Of a DNA stretch of 64,000 nucleotides, positions 1 to 9,145 are shown in pieces. This stretch comes from Bacillota bacterium. GTDB taxonomy: Bacteria; Sysuimicrobiota; Sysuimicrobiia; Sysuimicrobiales; Segetimicrobiaceae. The stretch lies in NCBI GenBank assembly GCA_021324255.1, contig JAJPJL010000068.1, positions 62,001-126,000 on the forward strand. The letters are read 5' to 3'. Under the pieces are notes generated by a model that worked only from the letters and a program-made list of their open reading frames with translations, ran no database searches and was not told the origin of the DNA. The position numbers and the translations under genes are program-made. The stretch's first letter is position 1. Every line of letters begins with the position of its first letter.

Positions 1-760
1 CGCGTTCGCGGGCGGCGATCTGCTGCTCGGCGTACGCGGCGATCTCGTCCGCGCTCTGGTCGAGACAGTGCCCAGAGCGCAGGAGCAGCGCGAGCGCGTC
101 GGAGCCGCAGGCGTACTGCTCGGTCGCACGCGCGCGGAGGGCGGTCTCGAGGTGGTGCTGGAACGCCGCGAACGCCTCCGCCGCGCGCGCGGCGGCATGA
201 CGCAGCGCCGGTGCCGCGATGCCCGCGTCGCGGATCCAGAGATCGATGCCGCCGGCCAGCAGGAGACGGGCTCCGGCGCACTCGCGCAGGGCGCGGTCGA
301 TCCACGCGGACGGCGCCTCACGGACGTTACGGCGTCCCTGCTCCAGGAACGCGGGGATCGCGGACAGCCTCGCCGTGGCGCACTCGAGCCGCTCGCCGAG
401 CGGGCGAAACGGCCGGAGCATGAGGCCGATGACGCCGAAGAGCGCCTCGCCCGTGTACACGCATGGGTTTCCGCGATGACCGTGAGCGGACTCGCGCTCC
501 CAGCGCTCGATCGCCAGTACGCCCTCGGCGAGCCGGCGGTCGATCTCCTCGGCGGCCCCAAGCGGCTCCTCCGGGAGGGTGCGCAGCGCCCCGAGCAGCG
601 CGTCCGCCGCGGACGCGGCCTCGTCGACGCCGGCCGGCGAATAGTCCGGGAGCCGGTCATCGTACCCGTGCACGCCGATGAACGTGGCGTTGACGGGATG
701 ATAGCGGTAGTAGGCGCTCAGAAAGCCGTCGAGCCACGCGGCCAGCGCGGGGGCGGGCAC
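1..760 (-). CDS. DUF885 family protein (putative carboxypeptidase-like), 3' part cut by the window edge
   Basis: The minus-strand frame opens with GTG at 760 and stays open to the window edge: MPAPALAAWLDGFLSAYYRYHPVNATFIGVHGYDDRLPDYSPAG... It is absent from the ORF track because it has no stop inside the window. HPVNATFIGVHGYDDRLPD is typical of DUF885 N-termini. Confidence 0.7.
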   Translation of the reverse strand, partial: MPAPALAAWLDGFLSAYYRYHPVNATFIGVHGYDDRLPDYSPAGVDEAASAADALLGALRTLPEEPLGAAEEIDRRLAEGVLAIERWERESAHGHRGNPCVYTGEALFGVIGLMLRPFRPLGERLECATARLSAIPAFLEQGRRNVREAPSAWIDRALRECAGARLLLAGGIDLWIRDAGIAAPALRHAAARAAEAFAAFQHHLETALRARATEQYACGSDALALLLRSGHCLDQSADEIAAYAEQQIAARER

Positions 761-765
761 CGGTC

Positions 766-1905
766 TCAGGCCTCGAGCGGCAGCGAGATCCACCGGGCCT
801 CGCGGTACGAGCGCTCGACCGCGTTGATCACTTCCTGGACCCACGCGCCGTCCTCGAAGTTGCCCTGGTTGCGCGTCCCGCCCGCGCGGATCTCGTCGAT
901 GAAGTCCCGGATCAGGTTGGCGTAGAACAGCGAGCGCCACGACTCGCGCGGGTGGCCGCCCGGCGGGTAGAACCGCTGCGGGATCTCCCGCACGTTGAAC
1001 TCGACCGCGTCCGGTGTGGCGGTTCTGATCGTCTCCGCGACGCCGCCCTCCTCGACGAGCCGGCAGATGACGGCGCCCCGCTCGCCGTACAGCCGCGCCT
1101 CCACGCCGGGGTAGTTGCCGATCGTCACGTAGCTGGTTTGGATCGAGCCGATCGCGCCGTTGACGTACTCGCCGATGAAGATGTCGCCGTCGTCGATGTT
1201 CATCCGCATCGTCCGGCCGGTCGCCCGCACGACGCGCTCGGGGATGAAGTTGCGCATCGTGCCGACGACGCGGGTGTAGTCCGCGCCGACCCACCAGTGC
1301 CCGATGTCGATGATCGGGGCGCCGTACCCTTCGAGCGACGATGTCCTGAGGGCCGTCTGATCCGCGGTGTGGTCGACCTGGCGGAGCGGGACGGCAGGGT
1401 CGAGCCACTGCGAGTTCTGCTCGTACCCGTTGAACACGAACGGCCGGCCGACGAAGCCGTCGTCCAGCAGGGACCTGGCGTAGAGGACCCCCGGGCTGTA
1501 TCGGAACGTAAACCCGAGCTTCGTCTTGAGGCCCCGCCGGCGGGCGAGCGCGGCGAGGTCGCGGGTCTGCCGGAAGTCGTAGGCGACCGGCTTCTCGCAC
1601 AGGACGTGCTTCCCCGCCTCGATCGCGGCCCGCGCCAGCTCGAGATGGGTGTGGGACGGCGTGGCGATGTCGATGACATCGAGGTCCGAACGAGCGACGA
1701 CGTCCTGCCAGTCCGCCGCGGCCTCGGGGACCGCGAACTGCCCCGCGAGATCCCGGGCGCGCGCCGCCTCCGGATCGCAGATGACGGCGATCTCGGCGCG
1801 CGGATCGCGCCGCCACCCGGGAAGATGGGCGGCCCGCGCCCAGTTGCCCGCGCCGAGCACACCGATTCGCAGCACCGAGTTCCGCATACGCACCTCCGAG
1901 GACAT
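766..1905 (-). CDS. Gfo/Idh/MocA family oxidoreductase
   Basis: N-terminal Rossmann motif RIGVLGAGNWARAAHLPGW, DVIDIATPSHTHLELARAAIEAGKHVLCEKPVA. Confidence 0.9.
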   Translation of the reverse strand: MSSEVRMRNSVLRIGVLGAGNWARAAHLPGWRRDPRAEIAVICDPEAARARDLAGQFAVPEAAADWQDVVARSDLDVIDIATPSHTHLELARAAIEAGKHVLCEKPVAYDFRQTRDLAALARRRGLKTKLGFTFRYSPGVLYARSLLDDGFVGRPFVFNGYEQNSQWLDPAVPLRQVDHTADQTALRTSSLEGYGAPIIDIGHWWVGADYTRVVGTMRNFIPERVVRATGRTMRMNIDDGDIFIGEYVNGAIGSIQTSYVTIGNYPGVEARLYGERGAVICRLVEEGGVAETIRTATPDAVEFNVREIPQRFYPPGGHPRESWRSLFYANLIRDFIDEIRAGGTRNQGNFEDGAWVQEVINAVERSYREARWISLPLEA

Positions 1906-2002
1906 CGCCGGTCTCTATTCGAAGAGAACGGCGAGAGTTCCGGCCCGCCGTACGGGGCGCGGCCGCAAGATCCCGGGACGACGACGGGGAGGGAGGGGGC
2001 AC

Positions 2003-3676
2003 ATGACAATGCGCACCGGTCGATCTGCGGAGGGGCCCCGCCGCCGGGACATGCCGGCGCGGATGTCGCGGCGGTCGTTCGTGCGGATCGCCGCGGCCGG
2101 CCTCGCGGTGGGGTTTGGCGGCGTCGCCGGCACGGGCGGCCGCGCCCGGGCGGCGGGCGCTCGGGGGGGCGAGCTGTTCTACGGCCTCACCAACAAGTTC
2201 GACACGCTCGATCCCAACGTCACGACGTTTTCCGACGTGGCCCGCATGGCGTACCACATCTTCGACCCGCTCGTCTGGGAGTCCAAGGCCGGGACGTTCG
2301 TGCCGGGCTTGGCGGAGCGATGGGAGGTCAACCCGGACGCCACCCAGTACACGTTCCACCTCCGGCGCGACGTGAAGTTCCACGACGGCACGCCGTTCAC
2401 CGCCGAGGCCGTCAAGTTCACCTTCGATCGCATCGTGGATCCCAACTTGAAGTCGCAGTCGGCGTTCTCGGCGATCGGACCTTACGACAGCAGCACGGTC
2501 GTCGATCCGTACACGGTGGTGGTCAAGTTCAAGGACCCGTACGCCCCGTTTCTGAGCTCGGTGGCGCAATCGCTGCTCGCGCCGGTGTCGCCGGACGCGG
2601 TCAAGAAGTACGGCAAGGACTTCGGCACGCACCCCGTGGGCACGGGCCCGTTCAAGTTCGACTCGTATACGACGGACAGCGCGGTGCGCATGGTCCGCAA
2701 TCCGGACTATCGATGGGCCCCGTCGATCTTCAAGAATCGGGGGCCGGCGTACCTCGACGCGATCACGTACCGCATCATCCCGGAGTCGTCGACCCGGCTC
2801 GCCGCCCTCAAGTCCGGCGAGGTCCAAGTCATACAGGACGTGCCGACCCAGGAGTACCAAAACGTCCAGCGGGACCCGAGCCTCCAGCTGCTCCAGGGCC
2901 TCATGACGGGCTCCGGCTGGACGATGATGATCAACGTCACGAAGCCGCCGACCGACGACGTGCACGTCCGGCAGGCGCTGCAGTGGGGCATCGACAAGAC
3001 CGCGATGATCAAGGCGGTGTGGCAGGGCGTGTTCAAGCCGGCCAGCAGCATCCTCACGGCCTCGACGTTCGGGTACGATCCCGCCACGCGCAACGTCTAC
3101 CGGTACGATCCCAAGCAGGCCGGCGCCGTGCTGGACGAAGCCGGCTGGAAGATGGGGTCCGCGGGTGTGCGCCAGAAGGGCGGGCAGGACCTCGCGCTCG
3201 ATCTCTATTATCGCGCCGACAACTCCGACTTCACCGCGATGGCGACGTTCCTCCAGAGCATGTACGCGCAGAGCGGGATCAAGATCAACCTCCACGGGCT
3301 GTCCCAGGGCGGCTACTTTTCGGCGGTGCGGGTCGGCCAGCACAACCTGCAGTTCTGGTGGGAGCCCGACACGGATCCGGACGTCGTGCGGATCCTGCTG
3401 TACTCCAAGAACGCCGACGGCGGGACAAACCGGAACCGCTACAAGAACGCGGAGATGGACAAGCTGATCGACCAGGCGGCCGCCACGACGGACCTCGCGA
3501 AGCGCAAGCAGCTCTACTCGCAGATCCAGATGAAGACGCTGCGGGAGTCCGTGATGGTCGGGTTCGCCGACCCGCTCAATCTCTTCGCCTATCAGAAGAA
3601 CCGCGTCGACGGCGTGGTGCTCGACTGGTCGGCCGCGAACGTCTTCTTCCACGGTGCGTCTCTTAAGAAGGGGTAA
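2003..3676 (+). CDS. ABC transporter substrate-binding protein, family 5 (peptide/nickel type), Tat-like signal
   Basis: SRRSFVRIAAAGLAVG twin-arginine leader; WEVNPDATQYTFHLRRDVKFHDGTPFTAEAVKFTFDRI; canonical N-to-C motif order. Confidence 0.9.
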   Translation: MTMRTGRSAEGPRRRDMPARMSRRSFVRIAAAGLAVGFGGVAGTGGRARAAGARGGELFYGLTNKFDTLDPNVTTFSDVARMAYHIFDPLVWESKAGTFVPGLAERWEVNPDATQYTFHLRRDVKFHDGTPFTAEAVKFTFDRIVDPNLKSQSAFSAIGPYDSSTVVDPYTVVVKFKDPYAPFLSSVAQSLLAPVSPDAVKKYGKDFGTHPVGTGPFKFDSYTTDSAVRMVRNPDYRWAPSIFKNRGPAYLDAITYRIIPESSTRLAALKSGEVQVIQDVPTQEYQNVQRDPSLQLLQGLMTGSGWTMMINVTKPPTDDVHVRQALQWGIDKTAMIKAVWQGVFKPASSILTASTFGYDPATRNVYRYDPKQAGAVLDEAGWKMGSAGVRQKGGQDLALDLYYRADNSDFTAMATFLQSMYAQSGIKINLHGLSQGGYFSAVRVGQHNLQFWWEPDTDPDVVRILLYSKNADGGTNRNRYKNAEMDKLIDQAAATTDLAKRKQLYSQIQMKTLRESVMVGFADPLNLFAYQKNRVDGVVLDWSAANVFFHGASLKKG

Positions 3677-3702
3677 GGTTCGCGGGGACGGGACGTGCGT
3701 GC

Positions 3703-3730
3703 GGGGGCCCGGCCATCCGGCCGGGCCCCC
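3703..3730 (+). promoter_or_regulatory. Perfect 12-bp GC hairpin between SBP and permease genes (possible attenuator or RNA-stability element)
   Basis: GGGGGCCCGGCC-ATCC-GGCCGGGCCCCC; no T-tract follows, so it is not a classical terminator. Confidence 0.5.
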
Positions 3731-3801
3731 ACGCCCCCACGCCGCCGGGCGCCCCGCGCCGCGCGCACCCGCGCCGCGTCCCCGATGACGGGGGAACACG
3801 C

Positions 3802-4725
3802 GTGCTGACGTACATCCGCCGCCGGGTCCTGCTCGCCGTGCCGACGGTCGTGCTCACGTCGATGGTCGTGTTCTTGATGCTCTTTCTCATCCCCGGCGAT
3901 CCCGCGTCCATCTACATCGGCGAGCAAACCGCGACGCCCGAGCGCCTCGCGCAGATCCGGCACGTCATGGGGCTCGACCGCCCGATCTACGTTCAGTACG
4001 CGGACTTCGCGTGGCACGCGCTGCACGGCGACCTCGGGCGGTCGCTCCAGACGAGCCGGCCGGTCGCCGTGGAGATCGGCACGCGATTCCCCAACACCCT
4101 GGAGCTCGCCGCCGCCGCGATGGTCATCGCCGTGGCCCTGGGGTTTGGCCTGGGCCTCGTCTCCGCCCTGCACCGGAGCACGGCTGTGGACACGCTCTCG
4201 ATGGTCGTGGCCCTGTTCGGCGTATCGGTCCCGGTGTTCTGGCTGGCGCTCCTCTTGATCATGCTGTTCTCCCTCCGGCTGGGCTGGCTGCCGGCGACCA
4301 GCGAGCCCGGGCTGCGCGGGCTGGTCCTGCCGGCGGTGTCCCTGGCCCTGCTGTCCGCGGCCACGCTCGCGCGGCTCATGCGCTCGAGCATGCTGGAAGT
4401 GCTGCGGCTCGACTACCTCACGACCGCGCGCGCCAAGGGCCTCCGCGGCGCCATCGTCGTGTTCCGGCACGCGCTCCCGAACGCGGTGATCCCCGTGATC
4501 ACCGCCATGGGGCTGCAGTTTGGTGGGCTCTTGAGCGGAGCGGTGCTCACCGAGACGATCTTCGCCCGGCCGGGCCTGGGAAAGCTGGTCGTCGATTCCA
4601 TCCAGAACAAGGACCTGCCGACCGTGCAGGGCGTCATCCTGGTGCTGGCGCTGATCTATGTCGCGATGAACCTGCTCGTCGACCTCTCGTACGCCTTCAT
4701 TGACCCGAGGATCCGCTTCGAATGA
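3802..4725 (+). CDS. ABC transporter permease, DppB/OppB type
   Basis: MLTYIRRRVLLAVPTVVLTSMVVFLMLFLIPGDPA; EAA loop YLTTARAKGLRGAIVVFRHALPNAVIPVITAMGLQFGGLLSGAVLTETIF. Confidence 0.95.
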   Translation: MLTYIRRRVLLAVPTVVLTSMVVFLMLFLIPGDPASIYIGEQTATPERLAQIRHVMGLDRPIYVQYADFAWHALHGDLGRSLQTSRPVAVEIGTRFPNTLELAAAAMVIAVALGFGLGLVSALHRSTAVDTLSMVVALFGVSVPVFWLALLLIMLFSLRLGWLPATSEPGLRGLVLPAVSLALLSAATLARLMRSSMLEVLRLDYLTTARAKGLRGAIVVFRHALPNAVIPVITAMGLQFGGLLSGAVLTETIFARPGLGKLVVDSIQNKDLPTVQGVILVLALIYVAMNLLVDLSYAFIDPRIRFE

Positions 4726-5591
4726 CGGCGGCCCCTCCGGCCCGGCGGCCGCGCGGCCTCTGGTCCGACGCCGCCGCCCGGCTCGTGCAGAACCGGGGAG
4801 CGGCGGCCGGCGGGCTCGTGTTTCTGCTGATCGTGGCGGTGGCCGCGGCGGCGCCGCGGCTCGCCCCCGACAACCCGATCGGCCTCAACGTCTCCGAGTC
4901 GCTGGAGCCGCCGGGGGCGCACCACTGGCTCGGCACGGACCAGTTCGGCCGCGACATCTTGAGCCGGATCATCTACGGCGCCCGCGTCTCGGTCGCGATG
5001 GGGTTTGTGGCCGTCGCGATCTCTGTCGCGGGCGGGTCGATCCTCGGGCTGCTCTCCGGCTACTACGGCGGCAACGTCGACATGGCCATCATGCGCGTCG
5101 TCGACGTCATGCTGGCCTTCCCGGGGATCTTGCTGGCCCTCGTCATCATCGCCGTGCTCGGTCCCAACCTCGGCAGCGCGATGGTGGCCGTGGGCATCTC
5201 CGGGATGCCGGTGTTCATCCGGGTGGTGCGCGGCTCGGCGCTCGCGGTGCGGGAGTTGCAGTACGTGGAGGCCGCCCGGGTCGCCGGCTGCGGCGACGTG
5301 CGCATCATCTTCCGCCACGTCCTGCCGAACGTGCTCGCGCCGGTCATCGTGCTCGTGACGCTCGGCATCCCGGGCGCGATCATCTCGGGCGCCGCGCTCA
5401 GCTTCCTCGGGCTCGGCATCCGGCCGCCCACGCCGGACTGGGGCGCGATGCTCAGCGAGGGCCGGTCGTTTATGAGCACGGCGTGGTGGCTGTCCACATT
5501 CCCGGGTCTCGCCATCGTCACGATCGTGCTCGCGATCAATCTGTTCGGGGACGGCCTGCGGGACGCGCTCGACCCGCGCTTGAAGCTGTAA
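4722..5591 (+). CDS. ABC transporter permease, DppC/OppC type
   Basis: ATGA overlap with the upstream permease; HHWLGTDQFGRDILSRIIYGARVS; ALSFLGLGIRPPTPDWGAMLSEGR. Confidence 0.95.
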   Translation: MTAAPPARRPRGLWSDAAARLVQNRGAAAGGLVFLLIVAVAAAAPRLAPDNPIGLNVSESLEPPGAHHWLGTDQFGRDILSRIIYGARVSVAMGFVAVAISVAGGSILGLLSGYYGGNVDMAIMRVVDVMLAFPGILLALVIIAVLGPNLGSAMVAVGISGMPVFIRVVRGSALAVRELQYVEAARVAGCGDVRIIFRHVLPNVLAPVIVLVTLGIPGAIISGAALSFLGLGIRPPTPDWGAMLSEGRSFMSTAWWLSTFPGLAIVTIVLAINLFGDGLRDALDPRLKL

Positions 5592-5631
5592 CGAGCCGGG
5601 AGCGGCCCGACGCTCCTACCGGGAGGCGGCA

Positions 5632-6447
5632 ATGGACGCAACGTTCGCCGGCAAGGTCGCCATCGTGTCCGGGGCGGCGCAGGGGATCTCGAGCGTCATC
5701 CTGCGGCGGCTCGTCGAGGAAGGCGCCCGGGCCGTGATCGCCGACATCGACGAGGCGCGGGCGCAGGCGCGCGTCCGGGAGCTCGCGGGACGGGGCTGCG
5801 ACGTGCGGTTCGTGCGTACGGACGTTCGCCGGAGCGCCGAGGTCGATGCGATGGTCGAGCGCACGGTGGCGGAGTGCGGGCGCGTCGACATCCTCGTGCA
5901 CGGCGCCGGGGTGGGCGTGCACAAGGAGGTGGTGGACCTGACCGATGAGGAGTGGGACCTACAGCTCGACGTGCAGCTGCGGGGCGCGTTTCTGCTGAGC
6001 CGGGCGGTCGGGCGGCGGCTGATTGCCCAGCGACAGGGCGGGCGGATCATCCTGATCGGGTCGACGTCCGGCAACAACGCGCGTGTCCGGGGGGGTCCGC
6101 ACGCGGCCTCAAAGGCCGGAGAGATTCAGCTTGCGCGCGTGCTCGCCATGGAGATGGGCCGCCACGGGGTGACCGTCAACGTGGTGTCCCCCGGCCTGAC
6201 GGACATCGGCGGCATCTCCCGCTCGACCCAGACGCCCGAGTACCAGCGCGCCTTCGTCGCGCAGGTGCCGCTCGGCCGGCTCGCGACGCCCGACGAAATC
6301 GCCGACGCGGTGCTGTTCTTGGCCTCCGATCGCGCGCGGTTCATCACGGGGCAGGTGCTCTGCGTGGACGGAGGGTATTCCGCGGGCAAGCTGGCCGTGC
6401 AGGGGCCGAGCGTCGACGCGTATTACGGGCAGATCGGCGAGGCCTGA
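5632..6447 (+). CDS. SDR family oxidoreductase
   Basis: GKVAIVSGAAQGIS, DVQLRGAFLLSRAVGRRLI, GGPHAASKAGE, FLASDRARFITGQVLCVDGGYSAG. Confidence 0.9.
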   Translation: MDATFAGKVAIVSGAAQGISSVILRRLVEEGARAVIADIDEARAQARVRELAGRGCDVRFVRTDVRRSAEVDAMVERTVAECGRVDILVHGAGVGVHKEVVDLTDEEWDLQLDVQLRGAFLLSRAVGRRLIAQRQGGRIILIGSTSGNNARVRGGPHAASKAGEIQLARVLAMEMGRHGVTVNVVSPGLTDIGGISRSTQTPEYQRAFVAQVPLGRLATPDEIADAVLFLASDRARFITGQVLCVDGGYSAGKLAVQGPSVDAYYGQIGEA

Positions 6448-6451
6448 CGCC

Positions 6452-7192
6452 CTAGAGATCCCGGGGCGCCGGGCCGCCGCACCGGTCGCACAGCGACGTC
6501 GCGTCGGTGAGGCTGCTCATCACAAAGCCGCCGGCCGTCGCGCGGAACACGCGGATCGGAAACTGCACCGGCCACTTCCGAAGGTCCAGCACCGGGTTGA
6601 TCCGGCGTTCGAGCTGAGCGATCTGCATCGTGGGCACGGGCATCGAGTTCACGGTGATGCGCTCGATGTGGAAGAACAGCTCCGGCGTGTCCTTCGCGGC
6701 GAAGACGCCCTGCAGCCGGACGGGAAGATCCACGCCCTGCCGGGAGACGGTGCCCTGGGCGGTGATCGACTGTCCCGTGCCGGTCAGCGTGATGTGTTTC
6801 GCCGGCCCCACGCGGTCCAGGTATGCCTCCACGTTCGCGCGGCTCACGCGCGTGTACACGGCGCGGCCGCGCAGTCCGAGCACCCGGAGGACGCCCTGCC
6901 GGAGCGCTTTCGGATCAAAGCTCGCGCCGGTGAGCCGGATCCAGGTCTGGTCGATGCGAATCCCGTCGACGCTGGCATTCTCCGCGTACACGTTGATCCG
7001 CGCGTAGCCGCCGTCGTAGAGATCGGGTACAGCGTCCACGCGCAGCACGGGCGGGTTCCCCAGCAGGCGGCCGAAAATCGGCCGGAGGACACCGGTGCTG
7101 GCCACGCGCAGCGCCGCCGTCCCGGGCGAGAGCCCCGCCCACCCGCACACGAGCGCCGCGGACAGGACGGCGGCAAGCAGGCGGCGACTCAC
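6452..7192 (-). CDS. DUF2993 (LmeA-like) exported lipid-binding-type protein
   Basis: Probable GTG start at 7192 (VSRRLLAAVLSAALVCGWAGLSPGTAA signal); GGYARINVYAENASVDGIRIDQTWIRLTGASFDPKAL... The listed 424-aa ORF adds out-of-frame upstream codons. Confidence 0.6.
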   Translation of the reverse strand: MSRRLLAAVLSAALVCGWAGLSPGTAALRVASTGVLRPIFGRLLGNPPVLRVDAVPDLYDGGYARINVYAENASVDGIRIDQTWIRLTGASFDPKALRQGVLRVLGLRGRAVYTRVSRANVEAYLDRVGPAKHITLTGTGQSITAQGTVSRQGVDLPVRLQGVFAAKDTPELFFHIERITVNSMPVPTMQIAQLERRINPVLDLRKWPVQFPIRVFRATAGGFVMSSLTDATSLCDRCGGPAPRDL

Positions 7193-7323
7193 ATTGACAG
7201 CGCTCGTACCGATCACTCCGCGCCGGGCCGGCTGGCCCGGAGGTCGATTGGTACCGATATTTTTCCCTGGGCGGGGGTCGCCGTATCGTTCTGGGCGCGC
7301 TCGACGCCGTGCGGGCCACGGCG

Positions 7324-8136
7324 CTACCCCGCCTGCAGCGCCTTGGCCGGATCGACCTTCGCGAAGTCCTTGGCAAACGCGACGATGTGCTCGACGATGC
7401 GCTCGATCGACTCCTCGCCCCGCCGCCGGAGTGCCTCGAGGGACGCCTTGTCGACCTCGGGCGGGCTCTCCACGTCCACGTCCCAGGAGTCCACGGGGAT
7501 GATCACGGGCGCGCCGCGGTATTCGAAATTGCTGAAGCCGAGCGGCTTGATCTTGTCTCCGAACAGGGGCCTTAGCGGCGGGTTGACGCCCCACTCGCCT
7601 TTGTAGCCGCCGGAGCGCACGTCCGCGATCTCCGTCCCGCCGATGGCCAGAGCCACGGCGAGCTCCCAGATATGGGTGCCCTCGGGAAACGCGTTCGGCG
7701 TGATCTTTTTGCCGATGTTCCACCACTCCAGAACGGCGATGAGCATGCCGAGCTCCCGCACGTTGCGGCCGGTGCGGATCAGGGGCTCGCGATTCCCGCC
7801 GTGGCCGTTGAGAACGACCACCTTGCGCACGCCGTTCCGGTAGAGGCTCTCACAGATGTCGGTGTACACGCCTTCGATCACGTCCGGGCTGATGGTGATC
7901 GACCCGGGATACAGCGCCATCTTATCGTTCTCGCCGTAGGGCAGGGGCGGCAGCGTGACGAGGCCGGTACGCTTGCCCACCTCGTCCGCGATCCGCGCGA
8001 CCGAGCTCGTGTCGATCCCGATCGGCGTGGGCCCGTGGGAATGCAGTGTGCCCACCGCCATGATAACCGTGTCCGATCGCTTGAACGCCTCCTCGGCTTC
8101 CTTCCAGGACATCTCGTCCAGCCGGTGCTTTGGCAA
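7324..8136 (-). CDS. Creatininase family protein (variant metal motif)
   Basis: GTLHSHGPTPIGIDTSSVARIADEVG and VVVLNGHGGNREPLIR. TTG start at 8136 preceded by AGGAGG, chosen by analogy with the paralog at 50504-51391 (LPKHRLDEMSWKEAEEA vs MHKYRLQDMSWMEAEEA). Confidence 0.85.
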   Translation of the reverse strand: MPKHRLDEMSWKEAEEAFKRSDTVIMAVGTLHSHGPTPIGIDTSSVARIADEVGKRTGLVTLPPLPYGENDKMALYPGSITISPDVIEGVYTDICESLYRNGVRKVVVLNGHGGNREPLIRTGRNVRELGMLIAVLEWWNIGKKITPNAFPEGTHIWELAVALAIGGTEIADVRSGGYKGEWGVNPPLRPLFGDKIKPLGFSNFEYRGAPVIIPVDSWDVDVESPPEVDKASLEALRRRGEESIERIVEHIVAFAKDFAKVDPAKALQAG

Positions 8137-8187
8137 TGCCCACCTCCTCGTACGGCGCGGCGCAGATCCGGCGTCACCCGTGCGCAC

Positions 8188-9135
8188 GGCCCGGTCTGGT
8201 TACGTGGTCATTCGATCACACGCGGCAATCTCCCCCGGTCGCTCGCAGCACGGCGGGGCCGGCCGGCGATCCAGCGCGTCGTGTTCCGGGTCGTGCCCAC
8301 CGGCGCGACCCGGCTTGCGGACCTCTTGTCCGGGCAGGCGGATCTCATTTTCCAGGCGTCGCCGGACGACGTACCGCAGATCGAATCGCACGGGCTGCGG
8401 GTGTTCCCGAGCACGACCGAGCGCATCGCGATGGTCGTGCTCAATGCCCTCGACGGCGCGACCAAAAACAAGGACGTGCGCGAGGCGATCGCCCTGGCCA
8501 TCGACCGGCAGGCGATCGACCAGAGCCTGTACGGCGGACGCGAGCCCCTGACGAACGTGGTGCTGATGCCCCAGCACTTTGGGTACTCGACGGTGCCGCC
8601 GTATCCGCACGATCCCGCGAAGGCGAAGCAGCTCGTCGCGTCCGCCGGCACGTCGGGTAGCCTGGAGCTGCAGTGGCCGGCGTCCACGTCGTTTCCCTCG
8701 AACGTGATGCAGGCGATCCAGAGTCAGCTCCAGGACGTCGGCATCACCGCGCGCATTCAGACGTTGGACGGCGCCACATTTCTGAAGACGTGGCAGCGGC
8801 CGGACCGGCAGTGGGGCAATCTCGCGTACTTCCAGTGGTCGTGCGCCTGCCTCGACGCCGACGGCGTGCTGAATCCGGTCTTCCACTCCGGGTCGATCTG
8901 GTCCAGCTACGCGAATCCGGAGGTCGACAAGTTGCTCGACGAGGCGGGATCGTCGCTCAACCCCGCGGTGCGGCGCGCCGACTACGCCAGGATCAACCGG
9001 ATCCTGCACGACGACTACGCCGTTGTGCCGCTGTGGCCGATCGTCCGATTCTACGGAGGCGCGACGCGCGTGGCGTTCACCCCGCGCTCCGACGAGATGT
9101 TCTACGTCTTCGACGGGGTGAAGCTGAGCCAGTAA
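8188..9135 (+). pseudogene. 5'-truncated family-5 ABC substrate-binding protein
   Basis: Only the latter part of an SBP is present: RGRPAIQRVVFRVVPTGATRLADLLSGQADLI... to ...DEMFYVFDGVKLSQ. The usual signal peptide, 'YTFKLRxGVKFxDGTP' region and following lobe are absent. Short decayed homology (GPVWLRGHSITRGN) precedes the break. Confidence 0.75.
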
Positions 9136-9145
9136 GGCCGCGCGG

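Noticed and set aside
68-925. 285-aa + strand ORF at the window start
   Set aside because: Antisense to the DUF885-like frame, which shows recognisable conserved sequence.
952-3666. 904-aa + strand ORF
   Set aside because: Shadow frame over the oxidoreductase (antisense) and the SBP (+1 frame); Arg/Gly/Ala-rich with no domain-like motifs, typical of high-GC DNA.
3703-3730. Rho-independent terminator call for this hairpin
   Set aside because: No T-tract follows on either strand and the operon clearly continues into the permeases; kept only as a regulatory hairpin.
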